A stretch of 53,477 nt of DNA from Desulfobulbaceae bacterium UBA5173 (GTDB lineage Bacteria; Desulfobacterota; Desulfobulbia; Desulfobulbales; Desulfobulbaceae), in the NCBI GenBank assembly GCA_002413355.1, contig DHWV01000089.1, positions 625 to 54,101 on the forward strand, given 5' to 3'. The translations under genes and the position numbers were made by a program. Below the pieces are notes generated by a model. The model did not search any database and was not told where the DNA came from. It worked only from the letters and a program-made list of their open reading frames with translations. Position 1 is the stretch's first letter, and every line of letters starts with the position of its first letter. This document shows, in pieces, positions 33,976-42,297 of this stretch.

Positions 33976-33991
33976 TGGCACGAGTCTTGCT
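33976..33991 (+). promoter_or_regulatory. Sigma-54 promoter (-24/-12)
   Basis: TGGCACGAGTCTTGCT matches the TGGCACG-N4-TTGC consensus at every position, with 10 bp between GG and GC. The expected transcription start is near 34002, and the kinase gene starts at 34017. It would be driven by an NtrC-type activator such as the one at 26334. Confidence 0.8.
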
Positions 33992-34016
33992 TAATCTTCC
34001 TGCGGAGGCAACACCT

Positions 34017-35849
34017 ATGATCAGCATCAGACAGAAGCTCATGCTCGGCTTTGGCGGCCTGCTCGCCGTGATTGCCGTGGTTGGCGCAATGACGATGGCC
34101 CGCTTGGACGCGCTCGGCCAGTCACTCAGTCTTGCTCTTACCGAGAACTACCGCAGCGTGGCCGCCTGCCAGGAGATGAAGGACGCACTGGCAGAGACAG
34201 ACAGCGGCCTGCTTCTGCTGCTCAACGGGCAGGAGGGCGAGGGCCGTGCGCTCATCTCGGCGCAGAGGAACCGCTTTGCGCAAGCACTGGCTGTAGAGCT
34301 GGGCAATATCACCCTGCCCGGCGAAGGGGAGAAGGCGGCGCAGCTTCAGGCCCTCTTTGCCCGCTACAAGCAGGCCATCGTGCAGATGACCGACAAGGAG
34401 CGGGACAACGCGGCGCGTCTCCAGCTTTGGCAGAAGGAGATACGATCACTGGCGAATCAGCTCAGGCAGACAGCGCAGGAGATTCTTCTTCTCAATCAAG
34501 CCAACATGGAGGGCGCTGACAGCGCGGCCCGCCGCCTTGCCGAGACCGCCCGCCACCGTTTGCTCATCGCCATCTGCATTGCTGCCTGCATCGCCCTGCT
34601 CTGCGCCTGGCTGGTGCAGCAATGGATACTGCGCCCAATTCAGCGGATGACCGAGCTGGCGCATGACATCCGCCAAGGCCGCCTTGATCTGTCCCTTGCG
34701 CCGGGCGCGGACGACGAGCTGGGCCACCTTGCCGAGGCCTTCAACGCCATGACTGCGGCCCTGCGTCAGGTTCGGCGTGAAGAGCGCACGACCTTGCTCC
34801 GCAGCCGTCAGGCGACCGAGGAGGTCTTCCGCGCCCTGCCGGACGCGGTGGCGGTCTTTGACGTGGAAGGCCGGGTGGAGGTGGCGAGCGAGACCGCAGC
34901 CCGGCACTTTGGCCTGCGGCCTGGTGTGCGCGCGGACGACCTCGCCTATGACTGGCTCAAACCCCTGCTCAGGCAGGCATTGGCCGAGCAGCGGGCTGTG
35001 GAGCGCGACCCCTTGCTGGGCTGCGTGCAGCAGTTCATCAGCGGACGGGAATACTTCTTCCAGCCGACCGCCGCGCCCATTCCCCTCAATCCCAAGCAGG
35101 GCGAGCCAACTGGCACGGCTCTGATCCTCAAGGATGTGACCCTGGCCCACGAGCAGCAGGAGCTGAAGCGGAGCGCGGCGGCCACGGTCTCGCACCAGCT
35201 CCGCACCCCGCTGACCTCGATGCGCATGGCTGTTCATCTGCTGCTGGAGGAGCAGGCAGGGCCGCTGACGGAGCAGCAGGCTGATCTGCTCGCCTCGGCC
35301 CGCGAAGAGAGCGAGAGGCTGGCAGGCATCCTCGACGGCCTGATTGACATCAGCCGGATGGAGGCGGGCAAGCTGCGCCTCAACGTCCAGCCTGCTGCGC
35401 CGCGCCTGCTGGCCGAGGAAGCCTGCGCCGTCTTTGCTGCCGAGGCCAAGGACAGGGGCGTGGCTCTGCGCAACGAGGTCAGCGACGAGCTGCCCGATGT
35501 GCTTGCTGACGCAGGCAAGATCAGCCAGGTCTTTGCTAATCTGCTCGCCAACGCCCTGCGCTTCACCGGGGCAGGCGGGGAGGTGCGCCTGCGGGCAGAA
35601 GCAGACGAGGCGCAAGGCAAGGTCATCTTTCTTGTGGAGGACAGCGGCGCAGGCATTCCTGCCGCAGACCTTCAGCATCTCTTTGAGCAGTTCTACCGTG
35701 CGCCGGGCCAGGATGCGCATTCCGGCGCAGGGCTGGGGCTGGCGATTGTGAAGGAGATCGTGCAGGCGCACGGCGGGGATGTAGGCGCGGCGAGCGAGGC
35801 CGGACAGGGCGCGGTGCTCAGGTTCAGCCTGCCGGTGGTGAAGGCGTAG
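34017..35849 (+). CDS. Membrane sensor histidine kinase (HAMP-PAS-HisKA-HATPase)
   Basis: 610 residues from ATG 34017, with GGAGG 8 bp upstream. One membrane helix near 8-28 (MLGFGGLLAVIAVVGA), a ~150-residue helical sensor region, a second helix (LLIAICIAACIALLCAWLV), HAMP (RPIQRMTELAHDIRQG), a PAS-like region (FRALPDAVAVFDVEG), the H-box VSHQLRTPLTSM, N-box NLLANALRFTG, DSGAGIP and GAGLGLAIVKEIV. All phosphotransfer motifs are intact. The organisation resembles KinB-type kinases that pair with sigma-54 regulators. It sits between Roco 3 and Roco 4, upstream of kdp. Confidence 0.95.
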   Translation: MISIRQKLMLGFGGLLAVIAVVGAMTMARLDALGQSLSLALTENYRSVAACQEMKDALAETDSGLLLLLNGQEGEGRALISAQRNRFAQALAVELGNITLPGEGEKAAQLQALFARYKQAIVQMTDKERDNAARLQLWQKEIRSLANQLRQTAQEILLLNQANMEGADSAARRLAETARHRLLIAICIAACIALLCAWLVQQWILRPIQRMTELAHDIRQGRLDLSLAPGADDELGHLAEAFNAMTAALRQVRREERTTLLRSRQATEEVFRALPDAVAVFDVEGRVEVASETAARHFGLRPGVRADDLAYDWLKPLLRQALAEQRAVERDPLLGCVQQFISGREYFFQPTAAPIPLNPKQGEPTGTALILKDVTLAHEQQELKRSAAATVSHQLRTPLTSMRMAVHLLLEEQAGPLTEQQADLLASAREESERLAGILDGLIDISRMEAGKLRLNVQPAAPRLLAEEACAVFAAEAKDRGVALRNEVSDELPDVLADAGKISQVFANLLANALRFTGAGGEVRLRAEADEAQGKVIFLVEDSGAGIPAADLQHLFEQFYRAPGQDAHSGAGLGLAIVKEIVQAHGGDVGAASEAGQGAVLRFSLPVVKA

Positions 35850-35868
35850 GCTCAGGCTGAAACTGGTA

Positions 35869-36008
35869 GGTACCCTTGAGAATATCTGGAGGGTACCTAC
35901 CAGCGTGTCTGATGGGTACCCTGTAGATTGCCTGATGGGATCCCTCCAGATGAGTTGCAGGGTACCCTTGAGGATGATTCATGTACGGGCGAAAGATTTT
36001 TTGCCCCT
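35869..36008. repeat. GGTACCC array D (five units plus hairpin)
   Basis: Units at 35869, 35892, 35915, 35938 (GGATCCC) and 35961, exactly 23 bp apart. The next 23-bp step leads directly into the hairpin CGGGCGAAA-GATT-TTTTGCCCC (35986-36008). It begins about 20 bp after the kinase stop and ends 29 bp before the Roco 4 start; no separate promoter like those of Roco 1 and 2 is seen. Confidence 0.85.
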
Positions 36009-36037
36009 GCACCACAAATACCACAGGAGGACAGGCC

Positions 36038-38143
36038 ATGATGGATGAAGAGCTGATGAAGAAGATACGCGAGGCAAAGGCAATAGGGAGAAAGGTTCTT
36101 GACCTGAGCCACAGACAGCTCACCGCCTTACCGCCGGAACTGTTCCAGCTCACCAGCCTGGAGTGGCTTTACCTCGGCGACAACCAACTCACTGTCCTGC
36201 CGAAGGAGATCGGCCAGCTCACCAGCCTAAAGAGGCTTGGACTTAGCCACAACCAGCTCACCGACCTGCCGTCGGAACTGTTCCAGCTCACTAACCTGAC
36301 GAGGCTTAATCTTGACTGCAACCAGCTCACTGACCTGCCGAAGGAGATCGACCAGCTCAGGAATCTGCGCGAGCTTAACCTCTGGAAGAATGAACTCACC
36401 ATCCTGCCGCATGAACTCACCCACCTCACCAAATTGAAAAAACTTGACCTTCGCGATAACCCCCTCATCTCCCCGCCAATAGAGATTGCCGAGAAGGGCA
36501 TCGAAGCCATCTGCCAGTATTTCGATGAGCTGGGAAAAGGCCAACGCTCCCTCAATGAAGTAAAGCTCATCCTCGTCGGTGACGGAGCAGCAGGCAAGAC
36601 CTCCTTGGTTAAGAAGCTCCTCGGCCAGTCGTTTGACCCGGACGAGGACACCACGCACGGCATCAACATCCAAGGCTGGCCGCAGGAGGTCGGCGGGCGG
36701 AAGATCAGAATCAATATCTGGGACTTTGGCGGCCAAGAGATACAGCACGCCACGCACCAGTTCTTCCTCTCCAAGCGCAGTCTCTATATCCTCGTACTCG
36801 ATGGTCGTAAGGACGAGCGGACAGAATACTGGCTGCGGCACATCGAGGCGTTTGGCGGGAACTCACCGGTGCTGATCGTGCTCAACAAGATAGACAGCAA
36901 TGCCTTGTTTGATGTCAACCGGCCTTTCCTGCAAGAAAAGTATCCAAGCATACGGGGATTCTTCCGCATCTCCTGCAAGACCGGTAAAGACATTGCGCAG
37001 TTCAAAGATTCCCTGCTGGATGAGCTGGCCAAGGTGGAGATGATTGGCACGATCTTGCCCGGTAGCTGGTTCAAGGTCAAGCGCAGGCTGGAGCAGTTAG
37101 ACAGGCCCTACATCAGCGCGGAGGAGTACAAAGGCATCTGCAAAGAGGCGGGCATCACCGAGGCGCAGAGCTGCGAGGTGCTGGTTGACTTCCTCCATGA
37201 TCTCGGCGTGGCTGTGCATTTCAAGGACTTCATCTTGGATGACATGCACGTGCTGAATCCTGTCTGGGTTACTAATGCTGTCTATAAGATCATCACCGCC
37301 GAGAAGATGGTGGACAGCAAGGGCCTCCTGCACTTGAAGCATCTATGCGAAATCCTGCCGCACGGTAACGAAGGAAAACTTGCTTGCCCGCAGGAGACGC
37401 ACCCGTATCTTATGGGCCTGATGGAGAAGTTCGAGCTGTGCTACCCGTTCGGCACGGACGCGGTGCTGATCCCGCAGCTCCTCCCTGTCAGCGAGCCGAA
37501 GTTCACCTTTGCGCAGGACGGCTCGCTCCAGTTCGCCCTGCATTATCCCGACTTTCTGCCGCTCTCGGTCTTTCCCCGCTTCATGGTCAAGATATATAAA
37601 GACATTGAAGACAATCTCCGCTGGCGGACAGGCGTGGTGCTGACGGACAAGATGAGCGGTGCACAGGCCGTGGTGAAGGCGGATGTGGAGGCCCGGCGCA
37701 TCAATATCTGGGTGCAGGGTGAACACCGCAGGGATTATTTGCACTATCTCCGCTACACGCTGGCTGACATTAACGGCAGCTTTGAGAAGCTCGCTGTCAG
37801 CGAGCGCGTGCCTATGCCTGATGAGCCGGTGCGAACAGCGGACTATGAAACCCTGCTGAAATATGCCAAGGAAAACATCAAGTATTATATTCCAGAGGGA
37901 TCAGATAAGAAGTACAGCGTGCATGAATTGCTTGGCTTGGTGCAGCCGAAGGATAGGGATGAGCTGGAAAACTTTGTCCAGAAGGTCGGCGAGAAGCCTG
38001 ATGAAAAGCAGTCTCCGGCTGGGCTGCTCAACGAGCTTGTCGAACCGAAGATCACAGTGCTTGGCATCACCTTCAACCTGAAGGGGTTCTTCGAGAAGGT
38101 GCTGGCTTGGGATAAACAGCGGCAGCAGCAGCCAAGAAGATGA
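36038..38143 (+). CDS. Roco protein 4 (LRR-Roc-COR)
   Basis: 701 residues from ATG 36038, with AGGAGG 7 bp upstream; a longer frame from 35981 runs through the hairpin and is rejected. About six leucine-rich repeats (residues ~20-150), P-loop GDGAAGKTS at 181-189 with Lys187, WDFGGQEIQHATHQFF, NKID, and a full COR domain (NPVWVTNAVYKIITAEKM). C-terminus LKGFFEKVLAWDKQRQQQP as in Roco 3. It could be expressed from the kinase sigma-54 promoter upstream, since no closer promoter was found. Confidence 0.94.
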   Translation: MMDEELMKKIREAKAIGRKVLDLSHRQLTALPPELFQLTSLEWLYLGDNQLTVLPKEIGQLTSLKRLGLSHNQLTDLPSELFQLTNLTRLNLDCNQLTDLPKEIDQLRNLRELNLWKNELTILPHELTHLTKLKKLDLRDNPLISPPIEIAEKGIEAICQYFDELGKGQRSLNEVKLILVGDGAAGKTSLVKKLLGQSFDPDEDTTHGINIQGWPQEVGGRKIRINIWDFGGQEIQHATHQFFLSKRSLYILVLDGRKDERTEYWLRHIEAFGGNSPVLIVLNKIDSNALFDVNRPFLQEKYPSIRGFFRISCKTGKDIAQFKDSLLDELAKVEMIGTILPGSWFKVKRRLEQLDRPYISAEEYKGICKEAGITEAQSCEVLVDFLHDLGVAVHFKDFILDDMHVLNPVWVTNAVYKIITAEKMVDSKGLLHLKHLCEILPHGNEGKLACPQETHPYLMGLMEKFELCYPFGTDAVLIPQLLPVSEPKFTFAQDGSLQFALHYPDFLPLSVFPRFMVKIYKDIEDNLRWRTGVVLTDKMSGAQAVVKADVEARRINIWVQGEHRRDYLHYLRYTLADINGSFEKLAVSERVPMPDEPVRTADYETLLKYAKENIKYYIPEGSDKKYSVHELLGLVQPKDRDELENFVQKVGEKPDEKQSPAGLLNELVEPKITVLGITFNLKGFFEKVLAWDKQRQQQPRR

Positions 38144-38190
38144 AAAGCACCTCTGAGTACATCTTCGCCCTTGCTTGCAATGAATCTACA

Positions 38191-38240
38191 GGGTGCCATT
38201 GAGGATGATTCATGTACGGGCGAAAGATTTTTTGCCCCTG
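38191..38240. repeat. Degenerate repeat unit and hairpin upstream of kdpF
   Basis: GGGTGCCATTGAGGATGATT, then CATGTACGGGCGAAA-GATT-TTTTGCCCC-TGCC, near-identical to the last unit and hairpin before Roco 4. It ends about 43 bp before kdpF. No sigma-54 or clear sigma-70 promoter was found between Roco 4 and kdpF. Confidence 0.75.
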
Positions 38241-38282
38241 CCCAAAGGAACATATTCACCACAACCTTGAAGGAAATTCACC

Positions 38283-38363
38283 ATGCTCTATCTGTCCGCC
38301 GTCGTTCTTGCCCTGTGCATCGGCTACTTGGTCTGGGCGATCATCAGCCCGGAACGCTTCTGA
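38283..38363 (+). CDS. kdpF: Potassium-transporting ATPase subunit KdpF
   Basis: 26 residues, a single membrane helix (MLYLSAVVLALCIGYLVWAI, ending ISPERF), typical of the small KdpF subunit that stabilises the KdpABC complex. GAAGGAAA precedes the start by 6 bp. It is 13 bp before kdpA. Confidence 0.88.
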   Translation: MLYLSAVVLALCIGYLVWAIISPERF

Positions 38364-38376
38364 AGGAGACACCACC

Positions 38377-40008
38377 ATGACCTTGCTGTTCACCGCAGTT
38401 CTCCTTGCGCTTGCGGGCCTGCTGTCCTGGCCGCTGGGCAAATACATGACGTGGGCGATGCAGCCCGGCAGCGCATCTGGCCGTCCGCGCCCACAGCCGG
38501 AGCAGGACTGGCAGCACTACGTCCGCTCCCTGCTTATCTTCAATGCGATCATGTTCGCAGTTGGTTATGCGCTGCTCGCCTGCCAGCACCTGCTGCCGCT
38601 TAATCCTGACCAGCGCGGCCCGCTCTCAGCCGACCTGCTCATGCACACCATCTCTGCCTTTGTCACCAACACTGACCTGCAGCATTACAGCGGCGAAGCA
38701 GCCCTCAGCCATTTCTCCCAGCTCGTGCTGATGTGGCTGCAATTCACCTCTGCGGCCACCGGCCTGGCTGCCCTTGCCGCGCTTGCACGGGGACTTTCCG
38801 GCACGCCCAAGCTCGGCTGCTTTTATCTCGATGTGCTGCGGGCGGCCCTGCTCGTTCTCCTGCCGCTGGCTGCTATTGTAGCTGTGCTGCTCCTCTTCAG
38901 CGGGGTGCCGATGACCTTCAGCGGAGCCGTCTCTGCCAAGACTTTAGAGGGCGCAATGCAGACTATCGCACGCGGGCCAGTCGCTGCCTTTGTCGCCATC
39001 AAGCAGCTTGGCACCAACGGCGGCGGCTTCTTCTCAGCCAACGCAGCCCATCCCTTTGAGAACCCCTCCTTCTTCAGCAACGTCCTGGAGTGCCTGAGCA
39101 TCATTGTCCTGCCAATGGCCTCGGTCTGGATGTTCGGCCATCTCACCAAGCGAATGCGGCACGCGGCAGTGATCTTCAGCGTGATGGCTGCCCTGCTGCT
39201 GGGACAGCTTGGCCTGGCTCTCTGGGCAGAGAGCAAACCCGCGCCTGCCTTAGCCGGACTGCCGGTGCAAGTAGCCGCCAACCTAGAGGGCAAGGAACTG
39301 CGCTTTGGCACGGCTGCCGGGCCAGTCTGGGTTGCCCTAACCACCGCCACCAGCAACGGCTCGGTGAATTGTATGCACGACAGCCTTAACCCGCTCGCTG
39401 GTCTCGCAGCCCAGATCGGCATGTGGCTGAACGTGGCGTTCGGCGGCGTGGGTGTCGGCCTGATCAACATGTTCCTCTATATCATCGTCGGGGTCTTCAT
39501 CTGCGGGATGATGGTGGGCCGCAGCCCGGAGTATTGCAGCCGCAAGGTGGAGACCCACGAGATGAAGCTGGCACTGCTCGGCCTGCTGCTTCACCCGCTG
39601 CTGATCCTCGGCGGCACTGCCTTGTTCGCCGCGACAAGCTGGGGTGCAGGCACGGTACTGAACAAGGGGGCGCATGGCTTCTCAGAGATACTGTACGAGT
39701 TCACCTCTGCTGCTGCCAACAACGGCTCTGGCTTTGAGGGCTTGGGCGACAACACCGTGCCGTGGAACATCGCCACTGCGCTGGTGATGCTGCTGGGCCG
39801 CTACCTGCCGATCATCCTGCCGCTTGCCATCGTTGGTTCTTTAGCCAGTAAGAAACAGGTGCCAGAGACCAGCGGCACCCTGCGCACCGACACCGGCTTG
39901 TTCGGCTTTGTCATCCTGGGCAGCGTGATCTTCATCGGTGCCCTGCTCTTTCTGCCCGTGGCGGTGCTGGGGCCAATTGCCGAGCACCTTGCTGCAATCA
40001 AGATGTAA
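38377..40008 (+). CDS. kdpA: Potassium-transporting ATPase subunit KdpA
   Basis: Potassium-channel-like subunit of the high-affinity K+ pump, 543 residues. Start ATG 38377 follows GAAGGAGA. The four pore-loop selectivity regions are visible, e.g. TNGGGFFSANAAHPFENPS and GSVNCMHDSLNPLAG, then AAANNGSGFEGLGDNT. About ten membrane helices. Its stop codon is the start of the hairpin at 40007. Confidence 0.96.
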   Translation: MTLLFTAVLLALAGLLSWPLGKYMTWAMQPGSASGRPRPQPEQDWQHYVRSLLIFNAIMFAVGYALLACQHLLPLNPDQRGPLSADLLMHTISAFVTNTDLQHYSGEAALSHFSQLVLMWLQFTSAATGLAALAALARGLSGTPKLGCFYLDVLRAALLVLLPLAAIVAVLLLFSGVPMTFSGAVSAKTLEGAMQTIARGPVAAFVAIKQLGTNGGGFFSANAAHPFENPSFFSNVLECLSIIVLPMASVWMFGHLTKRMRHAAVIFSVMAALLLGQLGLALWAESKPAPALAGLPVQVAANLEGKELRFGTAAGPVWVALTTATSNGSVNCMHDSLNPLAGLAAQIGMWLNVAFGGVGVGLINMFLYIIVGVFICGMMVGRSPEYCSRKVETHEMKLALLGLLLHPLLILGGTALFAATSWGAGTVLNKGAHGFSEILYEFTSAAANNGSGFEGLGDNTVPWNIATALVMLLGRYLPIILPLAIVGSLASKKQVPETSGTLRTDTGLFGFVILGSVIFIGALLFLPVAVLGPIAEHLAAIKM

Positions 40009-40030
40009 GGGCAAAAGATTTTTTGCCCCT
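40007..40030. repeat. Hairpin element between kdpA and kdpB
   Basis: AAGGGCAAAA-GATT-TTTTGCCCCT, beginning in the kdpA stop codon and ending 17 bp before kdpB. Same element as at 30741. It could modulate the kdpA:kdpB expression ratio. Confidence 0.7.
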
Positions 40031-40046
40031 ACCGGAGAACTATATC

Positions 40047-42101
40047 ATGAACGACACACCAATGCAGACAGGGCGGCGGGCAGCCCGCCGGGCCTCGCTC
40101 TTTGAGAAGAGCTTAGTCAAGGCTGCCGGACGGCAGGCCGTGCTGATGCTCAAACCCTGGGTGATGGCCCGCAACCCGGTCATGTTCGTGACTGAGGTCG
40201 GCGCGGCCCTGACCACGCTGGCCTTGGCGCAGGAAGCCCTGCACAGGGGCAAAGACCTGGGCTACACCCTTGCCGTCACCATTATCCTTTGGCTGACCGT
40301 GCTCTTTGGCAACTTCGCTGAGTCCTTGGCTGAGGCAAGGGGCAAGGCTCAGGCAGATGCCCTCAAGCGGACGCGCTCCTACAGCCCGGCCCGCCGGGTG
40401 AAGGGCGGCCAGACGGAAAGCGTCGGCTCAGATGAGCTGCAGGCAGGCGACGAGGTGCTGGTTACGGCAGGCGAGATCATCCCCGGTGACGGCGAGGTGA
40501 TCGAGGGCGCGGCCAGCGTCGATGAGTCAGCCATTACAGGAGAATCTGCGCCGGTAGTACGCGAGGCAGGCGGCGACCGCTCTGGCGTGACAGGCGGCAC
40601 CCGTGTCCTCTCTGACCAGCTCCGCATCTGCATCACGGCCAGCGCAGGCGAGTCCTTCCTTGACCGCATGATTGCCTTGGTGGAAGGAGCGGTGCGGCAG
40701 AAGACACCGAACGAGCTGGCCCTCACCGTCACCTTGGCGGGATTGACCCTGGCCTTTCTCATGGTGACGGGCACGCTCTGGCCCATAGGCCGCTACTTTG
40801 GCGTGGAGCTGCCCATCGCCACCCTGACCGCCCTGCTGGTCTGCCTGATTCCTACCACCATTGGCGCGCTGCTGGCCGCGATTGGCTTGGCCGGCATGGA
40901 CAGGGCCTTGGCTGCCAACGTGCTTGCCAAGAGCGGTAAGGCCGTAGAGCTGGCCGGCGACATCGACACCCTGCTGCTCGACAAGACCGGCACGATCACG
41001 ATGGGCGACCGCCAGGCCAGTGCGTTCCATCCCTTGCCGGGCGTGCGCAAGGAGCGGCTGGCAGAGGCAGCGGTCTGTTCCTCGTTTGGTGATCAGACTC
41101 CAGAAGGCCGGTCTATCGTTCAGCTTGGCAAGGAGCTGCTGGGCAAGGCCGCGCCTGCTGAACCACCGCAGGCCACGGTGCTCCGCTTCACCGCCCAAAC
41201 CCGCCTGAGCGGTCTTGATCTGCCAGATGGACGCACGTACCGCAAAGGCGCGTCAGACGCGATGGCAAACTACGTGCGCAAGCTCGGCGGGCAGATTCCA
41301 GCAGCAACGCAGGGTGTGGTGGAGCAGGTGGCGCGGCAGGGCAGCACGCCTATTGTTGTGGCAGAAGGAAATACGCTGCTGGGCGTGGTTGCCCTCTCGG
41401 ACGTGCTCAAGCCGGGCATCCGTGATCGCTTCGAGCGGCTGCGGGCGATGGGCTTGCGGGTGGTGATGGTCACGGGCGACAACCCGCTCACTGCCGCCGC
41501 GATTGCCAAGGAAGCCGGTGTGGACGACTACATTGCCGAGGCCACGCCTGAGGACAAGCTGGCCTACATCCGCAAAGAGCAGCGGGCAGGCCGGTTGATC
41601 GCGATGATGGGCGACGGCACCAACGATGCGCCCGCCTTGGCGCAGGCAGACATCGGCGTGGCCATGAACTCCGGCACTCAGGCGGCCAAGGAAGCAGGCA
41701 ACATGGTGGATCTCGACAGCGACCCGACCAAGCTGATCGAGGTGATTGAGATCGGCAAGCAGCTCCTCATGACACGGGGCGCGCTGACCACGTTCTCCAT
41801 TGCCAACGATGCGGCCAAGTACTTTGCCATCATCCCGGCTATGTTCATGCTCGCGGTGCCGCAACTCGCCATCCTCAACATCATGCGCCTTGCCACGCCG
41901 CAGAGTGCCATCCTCTCTGCCCTGATCTTCAATGCGATCATCATCCCTCTGCTCATCCCTATTGCCATCAAGGGAGTGAAGTACCGGCCTCTGGGTGCGG
42001 ACAGCATCTTGCGCCGTAACTTGCTGGTCTATGGCCTCGGCGGAGTGATTGCCCCGTTCATTGGTATCAAGCTGATTGATCTCGGCCTGAGCCTGCTCTG
42101 A
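40047..42101 (+). CDS. kdpB: Potassium-transporting P-type ATPase subunit KdpB
   Basis: Energising subunit, 684 residues from ATG 40047 (GGAG 9 bp upstream). Phosphorylation motif DKTGTIT with Asp312, actuator GESAPV, and the hinge motif GDGTNDAPALAQADIGVAMN. It has the serine-rich/basic N-terminus and membrane helices expected. Between its stop and kdpC lies a ~115-bp tandem repeat. Confidence 0.97.
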   Translation: MNDTPMQTGRRAARRASLFEKSLVKAAGRQAVLMLKPWVMARNPVMFVTEVGAALTTLALAQEALHRGKDLGYTLAVTIILWLTVLFGNFAESLAEARGKAQADALKRTRSYSPARRVKGGQTESVGSDELQAGDEVLVTAGEIIPGDGEVIEGAASVDESAITGESAPVVREAGGDRSGVTGGTRVLSDQLRICITASAGESFLDRMIALVEGAVRQKTPNELALTVTLAGLTLAFLMVTGTLWPIGRYFGVELPIATLTALLVCLIPTTIGALLAAIGLAGMDRALAANVLAKSGKAVELAGDIDTLLLDKTGTITMGDRQASAFHPLPGVRKERLAEAAVCSSFGDQTPEGRSIVQLGKELLGKAAPAEPPQATVLRFTAQTRLSGLDLPDGRTYRKGASDAMANYVRKLGGQIPAATQGVVEQVARQGSTPIVVAEGNTLLGVVALSDVLKPGIRDRFERLRAMGLRVVMVTGDNPLTAAAIAKEAGVDDYIAEATPEDKLAYIRKEQRAGRLIAMMGDGTNDAPALAQADIGVAMNSGTQAAKEAGNMVDLDSDPTKLIEVIEIGKQLLMTRGALTTFSIANDAAKYFAIIPAMFMLAVPQLAILNIMRLATPQSAILSALIFNAIIIPLLIPIAIKGVKYRPLGADSILRRNLLVYGLGGVIAPFIGIKLIDLGLSLL

Positions 42102-42134
42102 GGGAGGGAGCGAGTCAACAGTATGACTCCCGGC

Positions 42135-42249
42135 GTTCCACTATGCTGCAACCTGACGTTCCAGCATACTGCAACCCGATGTTCCAGCATACTGCAACTT
42201 AGAGTTCCACTATGCTGACACCCGGTGAGTCACCATGCTGACTCGCTTG
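42135..42249. repeat. Tandem 23-bp dyad repeats between kdpB and kdpC
   Basis: Four clear copies start at 42135, 42158, 42181 and 42204, and a diverged fifth at 42227. Each begins GTTCCA and contains an 18-bp imperfect dyad such as GTTCCAGCATACTGCAAC. The ~195-bp gap between kdpB and kdpC is unusual, as these genes are normally almost contiguous. Confidence 0.9.
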
Positions 42250-42297
42250 CCATCGCCTTCCTGCATAACAACATGCACCTCATCAACGGAGAAAATT

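Noticed and set aside
42135..42249. Iterons of a replication origin
   Set aside because: No rep gene or AT-rich unwinding region; the repeats lie inside a conserved operon.
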